This document shows, in pieces, positions 44,216 through 55,469 of a DNA stretch of 64,000 nucleotides (its first letter is position 1; each line of letters begins with the position of its first letter). The notes under the pieces were generated by a model. It was not told the DNA's origin. It was given only the letters and a program-made list of their open reading frames with translations, and made no database searches. Origin of the DNA: Hofstenia miamia (taxonomy: Eukaryota; Xenacoelomorpha; Acoela). The translations under genes were made by a program, and so were the position numbers. The stretch is from positions 2,265,196-2,329,195 of the forward strand of contig SCFE01000011.1 of assembly GCA_004352715.1 (NCBI GenBank), given 5' to 3'.

Positions 44216-45163
44216 TGAGGAGTCTCATAAGTACAGAGTGCCTTTTGTTAACTGGACATATAACACCAAGAACCTCACATGTGCAGTGGAAGTCCTCCAT
44301 TTTGTTATCAATGCAGAGTGTAGACCCCAAGTCAACACCATCATCTGCTATGACTCCAAAATGCATGGAGGGCTAAAATGATCCTACTGGCACATTACAG
44401 TCCATACAATGTTCAACAAAGATTTTAACTTAATGCACCTGTGCCAGCTGTTGAACAACAAGCTTGCCATCCAGAATTTCAAGTGTGTTAATATCAATTT
44501 TGACAATTTACTTGTTTACTTTTTTTGAGTTTACAAAGTTAATCTGCCTAAAGTGATACAAAAATTGAGATAGCATACTGACTAGCCAAAGTTGAGAACA
44601 TCTGTTTAGTCATGTTCATCAAAGAAGAGTATCAGGACAAGATACCTGAGGAAGTTGTTAACCTTCATTTTAGGATGGAGAACTTCACAATTCTTTGCAC
44701 TCACTATTATCATCTAACCAGCATGTATCAGTCCAGCATTTTTTTGATAACCAAGTTAATCTACACAGACCTTCTTCTGTGCAAAAAGATACCCACCCAT
44801 CACCTTGCACTTGACACAATGCTTATTATAGATGCTGTAGCCCAGTCACAAACTCTCAAATCAATCAACACTAACTGGCCCAGTCTTGCTCTAGTCACAG
44901 ACATGCACATTAGTTTTGCATTTTCTCAAAGTGCTGCAACTCTCACTGAGATCAATGAAGTCTGGGTGAACCTTAAGGCAGATAGAAACCCCACATCAAA
45001 GTACTCAAGATCTGTTGAGAGGCTCCTTATGGAGCTACGAATTGCCTACACCTTGCAAGACTTCCAAAATTTTGCTCAGCACCTGTTTTCCGAAAAGTTT
45101 GTACTACCCATCCAGTCTTGTGGAACCATCTGGGTCTTATCCATCTTCCTAATAAATATCTGA
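44187..45163 (+). pseudogene. Unidentified ORF downstream of Gypsy pol
   Basis: Two open stretches (44187-44381 and 44612-45163, the latter 183 codons) lie between integrase and the LTR, joined by decayed sequence with stops. The larger predicts MFIKEEYQDKIPEEVVNL, HLALDTMLIIDAVAQSQTLK and TSKYSRSVERLLMELRIAYT. It looks soluble and alpha-helical, with no signal peptide and no convincing TM anchor, so an env-like role is not supported. It has the same CpG-poor composition as gag-pol and probably belongs to the element as an extra 3' gene, but I do not recognise it. Confidence 0.5.
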
Positions 45164-45265
45164 GTTACTGTAGCAAAGTGCACAATAAATTTGGCTTCCT
45201 TCTACTGTGTTTGAACTTTCCAATTAATTATCTATTAACCCCTTTTACATTCATCATTAAAGATT

Positions 45266-45838
45266 TGGTAATGATAACTATTGCTTAAGATCCAGCAAAA
45301 ATTCAGGAGGAAACTGCACTGGGGTGACAAATAGCTCCTTAACAGTGACAGCCTGAATTGTGACTGCTTTAGGTTATGATTACTTTTAGGGAATAACATC
45401 TTTTATTTTATCTGTTTGTACATGCACATAATAATTTACACTTTGCAAATATACTATGCTGTTGGCAAACATGAATGCACAGCAATTATGTGCCTTGTAC
45501 TTGTTATTTATTTACATGAGCTGAGATAAGATAACTCTGAGCTAAATTGTTTATTGAGCTAGGAATTAATACTTGAGACACACAGTTAGCACCTTGGGAA
45601 GTGGGGATGGCTTCAAAGATATGGCTTTGGCATAATGCTGTGTGAATTGGTCACTGCTGAAGTTCTTTTTGAAATCAAATTTCTCTATTTATTAGGCAAA
45701 AATCAGTGAACCACCAATGTATGTTTTCTGTTGGAATGTGGATTGCTCTCTGCTATGGTAGACTTTGCATCCTTCAATCTAAAACTCTGGAGTTACACAG
45801 TATTGCTAGAGTAGCCAGAGCTCCCCCATGATTCTACA
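45266..45838 (+). mobile_element. Gypsy LTR, copy B
   Basis: About 573 bp, from tggtaatgataactattgc to attctaca (TG...CA). It aligns along its length with copy C (attgcttaag, gaataacatcttttatttga-like, gcacataataatttacac, accaccaatgt). Boundaries are inferred from where the copies stop matching. Confidence 0.7.
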
Positions 45839-46097
45839 ATATTTTCTAGTGCAGTTATACAAAATTAAAACTATCTGTCCCCTTGTCTTAGACAGATGTG
45901 TTATTGCTCTCTAATTTTGTGAGGAAACTTGAATGTGAAATTGTAAATCCTGAACAGGTAATATATATTCAATTGTTATAAATACTTGAGAAACCTGTAG
46001 AGATTGGCACAATTTTATTTGTCTCACTTCAATCATGTTTGATCTTCTTTTCAATTTATTTTTTAAGCTAACCCTTTTAGATTCTTTGATGGATTGT

Positions 46098-46687
46098 TGT
46101 GGAAATAATTATTGCTTAAGTTCTGGTGACAATTTGGAGTTACTCCACTGTGTTTAGGGTGACAACATGCTCTCTAACAGTTGGTTAGCAGCTCAAATCA
46201 TGGTACTGCATTAATTTATGGCTATGATTACATATAGGGAAATAACAACTTTTATTTGATCATTTCTATTCATACATTGCACATAATAATTTACACTGTG
46301 ATGATAATATACTGCTGGTGAATAGGAATGCATGGTAATTACATGTTACATGTATTATTTATTTACATAGACTGAGGAAAGAAGAACAATTGAGATCTGT
46401 TTTAATTGAGCTAGAAATTAACAACTAGATACACACTATTAGCACCTTGGCAAGCTTGGACCAATTTGAGGATACTGCTTCAGCATGATGCCATGCAAAT
46501 TGATTGTTATTGGAGGATAATTCTTGGAGAACTATTTTTCTGTACCTTGTTGAACTCGCAAACTACCAATGTTCTGTTTTCTATTGAAATGTGGGTCACT
46601 CTCTACAGTGTTAGCCTTTGCAACCTTCTAACTGTTACTTGAGTTACCTAATACTGCTGGAGTAGTCATAACTCCTGCTATTCTACA
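46098..46687 (+). mobile_element. Gypsy LTR, copy C
   Basis: About 590 bp, from tgtggaaataattattgc to ttctaca, and diverged from copy B. It lies 260 bp after copy B. Either one LTR belongs to a second, partly deleted element, or one is a solo LTR. Similarity may extend slightly upstream (ctaaccctttta). Confidence 0.68.
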
Positions 46688-47179
46688 ATATATACTAAAA
46701 ATTTTTTTGAATATTTTTTAGTAAACATCCTTAAACTGCATGTCTGCTATTTGCTAGTTGCAAATTTTTTGAAATTGAAAACTTTGAAACAAAAATTATT
46801 CAGTTTATGTGACATCTCCACAAAGTTATACAACATTATTTCAGAAATGTGCTAAATCTCATGAATATTAAAGATTTTAATTTCAGATTCATTTTATTAG
46901 TTTGAAAGCCTGAATTTAGACCTCAAATTGTAATATATATTAATAATTTTACATGGACTACAGTATTTTTAATCAATGACTTCTTTAATGAGAGATAACT
47001 GAAAAGTGGCAATTTAGTAAGATATACTCTGTATCTTAATAAATATTTAAGACATTGCTTTTGGAGAATCTTTATTCATTTTATAGACCAAAATTATGAA
47101 TGACTTCTTTGAAATGATAAAACTGAAACACAGAGAAGATTACCTTTCCATATCTAATTTAATATTAAAAATATTGATT
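46688..47179. other. No gene recognised
   Basis: AT-rich, nothing supported. Confidence 0.5.
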
Positions 47180-49394
47180 TGAAAATTGTTTTAGTTGTTT
47201 TAAATCTAAAATTACATCTATAATGTAATATGTAGTAATAATTCTATGGATAGTATTTTCAATCAATGACTGCCTAGAAATGATATCTTCTAAAATATTG
47301 CATTCTTACTGGGTCTACATTCTAAAAACATGCAATTTTGGTAGCAATGTGCAATAATGGTATAATACCAATAATATGAAATTTCAAATGAAATGAGCTG
47401 ACAATATATAATTTTAGTCTGCATAAACATACATATGTGCTGTTATTATTACATAATGATAATGTAGCATCAACCAAAGGAATAAGCTGTGAACTAAAAG
47501 GGAATAACGTCAAAAGATTAGTAGTGATTAAATATGATCAAAAGTGATTGTAAAAATTTAGTTAAATATCTTATTCATTTGTATTATGCAACTAAGTTAC
47601 AATATTGCACATTATGAGAAATACAGTGTAGCTGATTAAGAAAAATTAGACAAATTGTAACAAGTGAATTTATGCTTATGTCAGAACAGCCATGTTGGCA
47701 GAAGATTAATTCAAAATTTGAAATCAGCAGGTACTTAGAACTTTTTTAGATAAATAGCTTAGAATTTAAATGGAGTTTGATGAGCAATAAATTCTTTGGA
47801 GTTTATTTTAATTTCTTTTCATTGTTTATCTGGTTTGATATTTAGTAAAATGTTCAGCTAAGCAAGTTGTGTTGAGTAGTGGCTGGATCCCATCATGGGA
47901 GCAATTCAAAGGGTCCTTGTGCCAGTCATGAAACCACACTTAAGTTATGGATAGGGAGTTTTTCACATGTACATTATAACAGATTCACAAAATGGCTGGA
48001 TGGCCAACAATTAGGATTATATCCATATTACTAAAAGTAGGAGACTTGACAATAATTGACTAAATAAATGACTTTACATGTATTGTTATTAAATGTAAGT
48101 GTAGGAAGCTGCAATATATTAACTAATTATTAAACCCAATAGTTTTTATGGTAATGGCTAATTTGATATTAACTTAATGCAGCTAGTGTCAATGTCCAGT
48201 TGCTTCACTTATTCAGTCTAGCAAACACTTTACAAAATTGAGTTTAAGTCAGTACTGTCTTGACATGAGTACATGCACTGAGCTAANTGAAAATTGTTTT
48301 AGTTGTTTTAAATCTAAAATTACATCTATAATGTAATATGTAGTAATAATTCCATGGATAGTATTTTCAATCAATGACTGCCTAGAAATGATATCTTCTA
48401 AAATATTGCATTCTTACTGGGTCTACATTCTAAAAACATGCAATTTTGGTAGCAATGTGCAATAATGGTATAATACCAATAATATGAAATTTCAAATGAA
48501 ATGAGCTGACAATATATAATTTTAGTCTGCATAAACATACATATGTGCTGTTATTATTACATAATGATAATGTAGCATCAACCAAAGGAATAAGCTGTGA
48601 ACTAAAAGGGAATAACGTCAAAAGATTAGTAGTGATTAAATATGATCAAAAGTGATTGTAAAAATTTAGTTAAATATCTTATTCATTTGTATTATGCAAC
48701 TAAGTTACAATATTGCACATTATGAGAAATACAGTGTAGCTGATTAAGAAAAATTAGACAAATTGTAACAAGTGAATTTATGCTTATGTCAGAACAGCCA
48801 TGTTGGCAGAAGATTAATTCAAAATTTGAAATCAGCAGGTACTTAGAACTTTTTTAGATAAATAGCTTAGAATTTAAATGGAGTTTGATGAGCAATAAAT
48901 TCTTTGGAGTTTATTTTAATTTCTTTTCATTGTTTATCTGGTTTGATATTTAGTAAAATGTTCAGCTAAGCAAGTTGTGTTGAGTAGTGGCTGGATCCCA
49001 TCATGGGAGCAATTCAAAGGGTCCTTGTGCCAGTCATGAAACCACACTTAAGTTATGGATAGGGAGTTTTTCACATGTACATTATAACAGATTCACAAAA
49101 TGGCTGGATGGCCAACAATTAGGATTATATCCATATTACTAAAAGTAGGAGACTTGACAATAATTGACTAAATAAATGACTTTACATGTATTGTTATTAA
49201 ATGTAAGTGTAGGAAGCTGCAATATATTAACTAATTATTAAACCCAATAGTTTTTATGGTAATGGCTAATTTGATATTAACTTAATGCAGCTAGTGTCAA
49301 TGTCCAGTTGCTTCACTTATTCAGTCTAGCAAACACTTTACAAAATTGAGTTTAAGTCAGTACTGTCTTGACATGAGTACATGCACTGAGCTAA
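47180..49394. repeat. 1107-bp segment present twice around a single N (false duplication)
   Basis: 47180-48286 and 48288-49394 are collinear without indels and I found one substitution (t at 47245, c at 48353). The first copy stops at the N, while the second continues into new sequence. That is the pattern of two overlapping contigs, probably two haplotypes, not merged. No gene is recognised in it; the 63-codon minus-strand frame appears in both copies and looks fortuitous. Confidence 0.9.
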
Positions 49395-50039
49395 TGTAAG
49401 GTACACATAATTAATTCTCATTGAGCTGAGATGGTGCAACAAACTTGGTCAACAGCTAATGAAGGGAGGAACTGTTGTGTGGAGATCAGCTTCTGGCAGT
49501 AGGCCACAGTTAGTCAATTAGAGAACACTGCATGGCTTTGTCACCTAAACAGTGATGATTAATATTCACTTAATGTAACTAGTTAAACAAAGAGGAAACA
49601 TCTAGCAGTCTATTAAATTAGTAAATCCTTCCCTGCCATTAATTAAGAGATAGTTATTAACAACAATACATGATGCTAAAGGCCTGGTAGAGGATGTTAC
49701 AATAACATAGGTATGTATTTCTTAATTAAACTAGAGGCACTATTTAAAATGGGTTTAACACAAAGAATAGATAACCTGAAGAAGGTTGCCTATTTGCACT
49801 ATCTGCAAATAGTGGACCTATGTATGGATTGTGATCAAAAATTTTCAGAGGTATTTCTATTTAGAAAAAGAAATAAGTTTTTGCTATCATAAGTTAATAG
49901 GTATCACAATACCATGATAATTTTCATTTTGTGAGAGCCATAATTATTTATTATACTGTTATTAATTGTACAACACTGTAAGGTTTTATTCTCCACTAAA
50001 AATATTGCTACAAAGCACCAATATTTTGCAAAAAAATCA
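49395..50039. other. No gene recognised
   Basis: AT-rich. 49010-49641 is repeated at 50268-50899. Confidence 0.5.
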
Positions 50040-50267
50040 ATTTTCATAATTTTTTAAGAATAAACAAAAAAACTTAAATTTTTCTTTACAAAATATGTTT
50101 GTTAGGAGTATCTATATTGCTATGCATGAAAAAGTTCAAAAAATAGTTTGCTTCCTATCAGAAAAGAATTTGGTGCTTTGTAACATAGTAAATTTCAATT
50201 TTTAGCTTTTTGTAATTCTTAGACTGATTTAGTATGATACAAAGATCCTATATATATATATATATAN

Positions 50268-50899
50268 CAATTCAAAGGGTCCTTGTGCCAGTCATGAAAC
50301 CACACTTAAGTTATGGATAGGGAGTTTTTCACATGTACATTATAACAGATTCACAAAATGGCTGGATGGCCAACAATTAGGATTATATCCATATTACTAA
50401 AAGTAGGAGACTTGACAATAATTGACTAAATAAATGACTTTACATGTATTGTTATTAAATGTAAGTGTAGGAAGCTGCAATATATTAACTAATTATTAAA
50501 CCCAATAGTTTTTATGGTAATGGCTAATTTGATATTAACTTAATGCAGCTAGTGTCAATGTCCAGTTGCTTCACTTATTCAGTCTAGCAAACACTTTACA
50601 AAATTGAGTTTAAGTCAGTACTGTCTTGACATGAGTACATGCACTGAGCTAATGTAAGGTACACATAATTAATTCTCATTGAGCTGAGATGGTGCAACAA
50701 ACTTGGTCAACAGCTAATGAAGGGAGGAACTGTTGTGTGGAGATCAGCTTCTGGCAGTAGGCCACAGTTAGTCAATTAGAGAACACTGCATGGCTTTGTC
50801 ACCTAAACAGTGATGATTAATATTCACTTAATGTAACTAGTTAAACAAAGAGGAAACATCTAGCAGTCTATTAAATTAGTAAATCCTTACCTGCCATTA
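50268..50899. repeat. 632-bp repeat of 49010-49641 after a single N
   Basis: Near-identical (one difference, c at 49631 versus a at 50889). It begins at the N at 50267 and ends at the 1000-N gap, so it is another unmerged contig. Confidence 0.9.
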
Positions 50900-51899
50900 N
50901 NNNNNNNNNNNNNNNNNNNNNNNNNNNNNNNNNNNNNNNNNNNNNNNNNNNNNNNNNNNNNNNNNNNNNNNNNNNNNNNNNNNNNNNNNNNNNNNNNNNN
51001 NNNNNNNNNNNNNNNNNNNNNNNNNNNNNNNNNNNNNNNNNNNNNNNNNNNNNNNNNNNNNNNNNNNNNNNNNNNNNNNNNNNNNNNNNNNNNNNNNNNN
51101 NNNNNNNNNNNNNNNNNNNNNNNNNNNNNNNNNNNNNNNNNNNNNNNNNNNNNNNNNNNNNNNNNNNNNNNNNNNNNNNNNNNNNNNNNNNNNNNNNNNN
51201 NNNNNNNNNNNNNNNNNNNNNNNNNNNNNNNNNNNNNNNNNNNNNNNNNNNNNNNNNNNNNNNNNNNNNNNNNNNNNNNNNNNNNNNNNNNNNNNNNNNN
51301 NNNNNNNNNNNNNNNNNNNNNNNNNNNNNNNNNNNNNNNNNNNNNNNNNNNNNNNNNNNNNNNNNNNNNNNNNNNNNNNNNNNNNNNNNNNNNNNNNNNN
51401 NNNNNNNNNNNNNNNNNNNNNNNNNNNNNNNNNNNNNNNNNNNNNNNNNNNNNNNNNNNNNNNNNNNNNNNNNNNNNNNNNNNNNNNNNNNNNNNNNNNN
51501 NNNNNNNNNNNNNNNNNNNNNNNNNNNNNNNNNNNNNNNNNNNNNNNNNNNNNNNNNNNNNNNNNNNNNNNNNNNNNNNNNNNNNNNNNNNNNNNNNNNN
51601 NNNNNNNNNNNNNNNNNNNNNNNNNNNNNNNNNNNNNNNNNNNNNNNNNNNNNNNNNNNNNNNNNNNNNNNNNNNNNNNNNNNNNNNNNNNNNNNNNNNN
51701 NNNNNNNNNNNNNNNNNNNNNNNNNNNNNNNNNNNNNNNNNNNNNNNNNNNNNNNNNNNNNNNNNNNNNNNNNNNNNNNNNNNNNNNNNNNNNNNNNNNN
51801 NNNNNNNNNNNNNNNNNNNNNNNNNNNNNNNNNNNNNNNNNNNNNNNNNNNNNNNNNNNNNNNNNNNNNNNNNNNNNNNNNNNNNNNNNNNNNNNNNNN
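50900..51899. other. Assembly gap (1000 N)
   Basis: Exactly 1000 N, followed by (AT)n. Confidence 0.99.
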
Positions 51900-51922
51900 T
51901 ATATATATATATATATATATAT

Positions 51923-52839
51923 TGCTGATTCAACATCTCCATTGAGTTGTTGCAAAGTTGATTTGTCTGACCCTGTATTTTTGACCCAGAAAGAAATGGA
52001 ACAAAAAGAGAAATGTGTAATATTATATATAATTGTTCGATGGCTAAATGCACAATTTTCTGAAAGGTGTAGTGCCAATAATAAATTTTGAATTTTAAAG
52101 TTTACATTGGAATTTGTAGGTTGTGTACAAACAAATATGCTTTAAATCGTGCATCTGAGGAAAATATTTAAAATAGAATTCTTTTATGTCAGCTGCCTGC
52201 TCGAGATTCCCTCACTTCCTCAATGACATTAATAATGCAATCAATTAATGATTCTGACATAGATTGATGGACTATTTATACTAGTACTTAAGCATAAATA
52301 AATGCTGTGATACTACAAAACGCATATATATATATATATATATATATGTATACAGTTTCAGATATACTGAAGATCTGCTTTTCGCCCCATTTTTACTAGA
52401 AATTTCATGTTCAGATCTAGTTTAAAGTTCGTATCGAAACTTGGGTAGACATTTTGTATGGTTATTTAAATCTGGCATAAAGTATATAGAAACTTTGCAT
52501 TACATTTATAACGATAGTTTTAAGGGATTGCTTTAGTTTTTCAACAAAATGTCTGCTAGATGTTTTCTTAGCAACAATCAATGGTAACGTTTGATTAGTC
52601 CTGGGCTTATCAATTAGATCCTGGCAGCAATTTGCTATCAAAAGATTGCGGCTTATCGATGATTCATTCAGATCTGTAAAATTCAAGTCTAAGTGATCAG
52701 TTTAAAATGTGATGGCAACATTCTTTTGAGATTCTACAGAATAATCTTGAAATTGCTTTTGTGGAAAAGAAACCAAGGAATTTGTTCAGGGCTGCGTAAC
52801 GAGAATGTCACTATCTAGTTATTCTTAAAACTATGTATA
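51923..52839. other. No gene recognised
   Basis: AT-rich. A 74-codon minus-strand frame (52462-52686) shows no domain. Confidence 0.45.
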
Positions 52840-53020
52840 AACCTCACTAGTACAGGTGGGGCTTCCAAGTTGTCCAGCAATGATCACACTTTCATTCAAG
52901 TTATATTTGTCATCTTTCTTTCTTTAAATTGATAACAGCAGCATTAATCACTTAGTGATATGTTTTCAATTTTAATAAGCAATTTTAGTCAATCCATGTG
53001 CCTAGACAAATACCGATATA
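52840..53020. repeat. Dispersed repeat family 5, copy A
   Basis: Diverged match to 59945-60190: cacacttt(c)attcaag, tatttg, cttaatcac/gcttaatg and gatgtgcctagacaaa occur in the same order. Probably one non-autonomous element family. Confidence 0.5.
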
Positions 53021-53730
53021 TTAATTTATTTATACTTGCATATATATATATATATATATATATNNNNNNNNNNNNNNNNNNNNNNNNNNNNNNNNNNNNN
53101 NNNNNNNNNNNNNNNNNNNNNNNNNNNNNNNNNNNNNNNNNNNNNNNNNNNNNNNNNNNNNNNNNNNNNNNNNNNNNNNNNNNNNNNNNNNNNNNNNNNN
53201 NNNNNNNNNNNNNNNNNNNNNNNNNNNNNNNNNNNNNNNNNNNNNNNNNNNNNNNNNNNNNNNNNNNNNNNNNNNNNNNNNNNNNNNNNNNNNNNNNNNN
53301 NNNNNNNNNNNNNNNNNNNNNNNNNNNNNNNNNNNNNNNNNNNNNNNNNNNNNNNNNNNNNNNNNNNNNNNNNNNNNNNNNNNNNNNNNNNNNNNNNNNN
53401 NNNNNNNNNNNNNNNNNNNNNNNNNNNNNNNNNNNNNNNNNNNNNNNNNNNNNNNNNNNNNNNNNNNNNNNNNNNNNNNNNNNNNNNNNNNNNNNNNNNN
53501 NNNNNNNNNNNNNNNNNNNNNNNNNNNNNNNNNNNNNNNNNNNNNNNNNNNNNNNNNNNNNNNNNNNNNNNNNNNNNNNNNNNNNNNNNNNNNNNNNNNN
53601 NNNNNNNNNNNNNNNNNNNNNNNNNNNNNNNNNNNNNNNNNNNNNNNNNNNNNNNNNNNNNNNNNNNNNNNNNNNNNNNNNNNNNNNNNNNNNNNNNNNN
53701 NNNNNNNNNNNNNNNNNNNNNNNNNNNNNN

Positions 53731-54230
53731 ATACAGAATCAAGCTATAAGAGTCCTTTACTCGGTAAAGCAACGAAGATGCCGTATTTCGCCCCTAATGC
53801 ATGACATGCATTGGCTGCCGATTAAATCTAGAATTCAGTACAAGGTTCTAACGATAATGTATAGAGCGTGTCGCAACCGCAGACTACCGAACTACCTTAT
53901 TAGCTGTTTCACTAAACGAAAAGATTCATCCACTAGGAGATCTAGTAGAGTGCCAACTGAAGTTGATTTCTGCGTTCCTGCTTATAAAATTTCAATTGGC
54001 TATCGATCAATTGCCGTTTATGGCCCGACATTATGGAATGCACTCCCACATAATCTTAAGGTCTTGGATTTGTATACACAATTCAAGAAGCAGTTGAAGA
54101 CTTACTTATTTACTGCGCATTACTATCCTTCTTCGTGATCGTGAGAAATCATGAAACCACGCTTTTGAACAATTTATTTTTGTAATTGCCATATAAACCA
54201 TGTTAATAAATATAAAATTTGGCATAATTC
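53731..54230 (+). pseudogene. CR1/L2-like LINE, C-terminal ORF2 fragment and 3' UTR
   Basis: Emerges from a gap already in frame and ends at the TGA at 54136-54138. Recognisable blocks are NQAIRVLYSVKQRRCRISPL, HWLPIKSRIQYKVLTIMYRA, RNRRLPNYLISCF, then YGPTLWNALPHNLK and FKKQLKTYLF. This is the conserved post-RT C-terminus of CR1/L2/Rex-type LINEs ('LHWLPV..RI.YK', 'AP.LWN.LP', 'FK..LKT.LF'). The UTR runs through aataaa near 54208. The reading frame of this piece is intact. Whether the rest is intact is hidden by the gap. Confidence 0.9.
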
Positions 54231-54931
54231 TAGTTTTCATTCCTACATGCTAATTAACAAATGTGTAAGCTAAAGATGATAAAATAAGCGTGGCGTAGTA
54301 AAATTATTATGTCTATCTAAATTCTAAATATTTCTATGCTATACTAACGCAAAAAAATAAAATATTTCCAAACAATTTAATAAATTTTATAAAAGATTCT
54401 GGATAACAAAAATGTATAAAACTAGACAAAATTTTTTGTCAAAGTATGAGCTTGTCTGGTTTACTGCTACTAGCTGCTTCAGCCACTAAAATAGTCCAAA
54501 ATTATAATTCCACTCCCAAGTTTCTTATATAAATGCAATAGAGCAAAGTGCTAGTAACAAAACTGTTATAATGATGTTGTTTGGCGGGTAAATAAATGTA
54601 TTAATGCTAATTATCTTAGCCAATCACTGCTAAAGTAATCATTCATCTGTTGTGATTAATTTAATGATTTGTAAATGCTCGAGAGTGGAAATAGATTCAA
54701 ACCGAATTCACGTGTAGTGCACATTCAAGCGAATTGCAAATCAGTGAAAAAAGGGATAATACACGTTGGAATACAATTATTTCGCCACTCTGAAGAACTG
54801 TAATAGATTTCCATTACATGTTTCTGTATCTTTATAAATTGTTGGTGTTTATAAAATTTGTCATAGTGGCCAGTCCGACCCTGCTGCGTCCCCCCTAAAT
54901 TTATAAAAAAAATAAGTGGGGGAACGCCGTC
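54231..54931. other. No gene recognised
   Basis: AT-rich to about 54870, then a C-rich stretch (ccgaccctgctgcgtcccccc) that may be a transposon terminus. Confidence 0.45.
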
Positions 54932-55003
54932 CCCCTGCGTCCTCCGCGAGTGCAGGCCTGCTCTACACCCCTGCGTCCTCCGCGAGTGCAGGCCTGCTCT
55001 ACA
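54932..55003. repeat. 36-bp perfect tandem duplication
   Basis: Two identical GC-rich 36-bp units (54932-54967 and 54968-55003), beginning cccctgcgtcctccgcgag. They stand out sharply from the AT-rich surroundings. Confidence 0.95.
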
Positions 55004-55045
55004 GTGTGTTATTTTTCAGTGTATTTTAATAATGGATCGGCAATA

Positions 55046-55467
55046 CAGGGTGGCCCATAAGTTTGTATACAGTTAATACAAACATTTAAATAACAAGAAA
55101 TAGTGAATTAAACACAGCATAAACAACAAAAATAACATAAAAAACAAACAGTATGTATTCAAAGATTAAGACAAATGTCCAAATTGCTTTCCTTCATTGG
55201 TAACGCATTTTTCAAGACGATGTTCCACACCACGACATACCTTGGAACACAGCTCTTTGTTTTCCGTGATACGATTGAATGAATCAGTTATGTATTGTTT
55301 CATTTCCGGAACAGATGTAGGCTTTCTGCCATAGACATCATCTTTGACAACACCCCATAGAAAGTAGTCCATTGGTGTGTTTTTTGTTGTTTATGCTGTG
55401 TTTAATTCACTATTTCTTTTTATTTAAATGTTTGTATTAACTGTATACAAACTTATGGGCCACCCTG
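55046..55467 (-). mobile_element. Mariner-like deletion derivative with ~85-bp TIRs
   Basis: 422 bp bounded by TA (55044-55045 and 55468-55469). The termini are CAGGGTGGCCCATAAG and its complement, and the inverted repeats extend for about 85 bp with few differences. On the minus strand, 68 codons (55166-55372) encode only the transposase C-terminus: DYFLWGVVKDDVYGRKPTS, the conserved block following the last catalytic acid, then RGVEHRLEKCV. The catalytic core and DNA-binding domain are deleted. Confidence 0.9.
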
Positions 55468-55469
55468 TA

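Noticed and set aside
44612-45163. Envelope gene making the Gypsy element an errantivirus-like retrovirus
   Set aside because: No signal peptide, no furin-like site, no fusion or TM helix. Only the position fits.
47322-48621. A duplicated 63-residue minus-strand gene (47322-47513 and 48430-48621)
   Set aside because: The identical pair is created by the false duplication of the contig, and the frame has no coding character.
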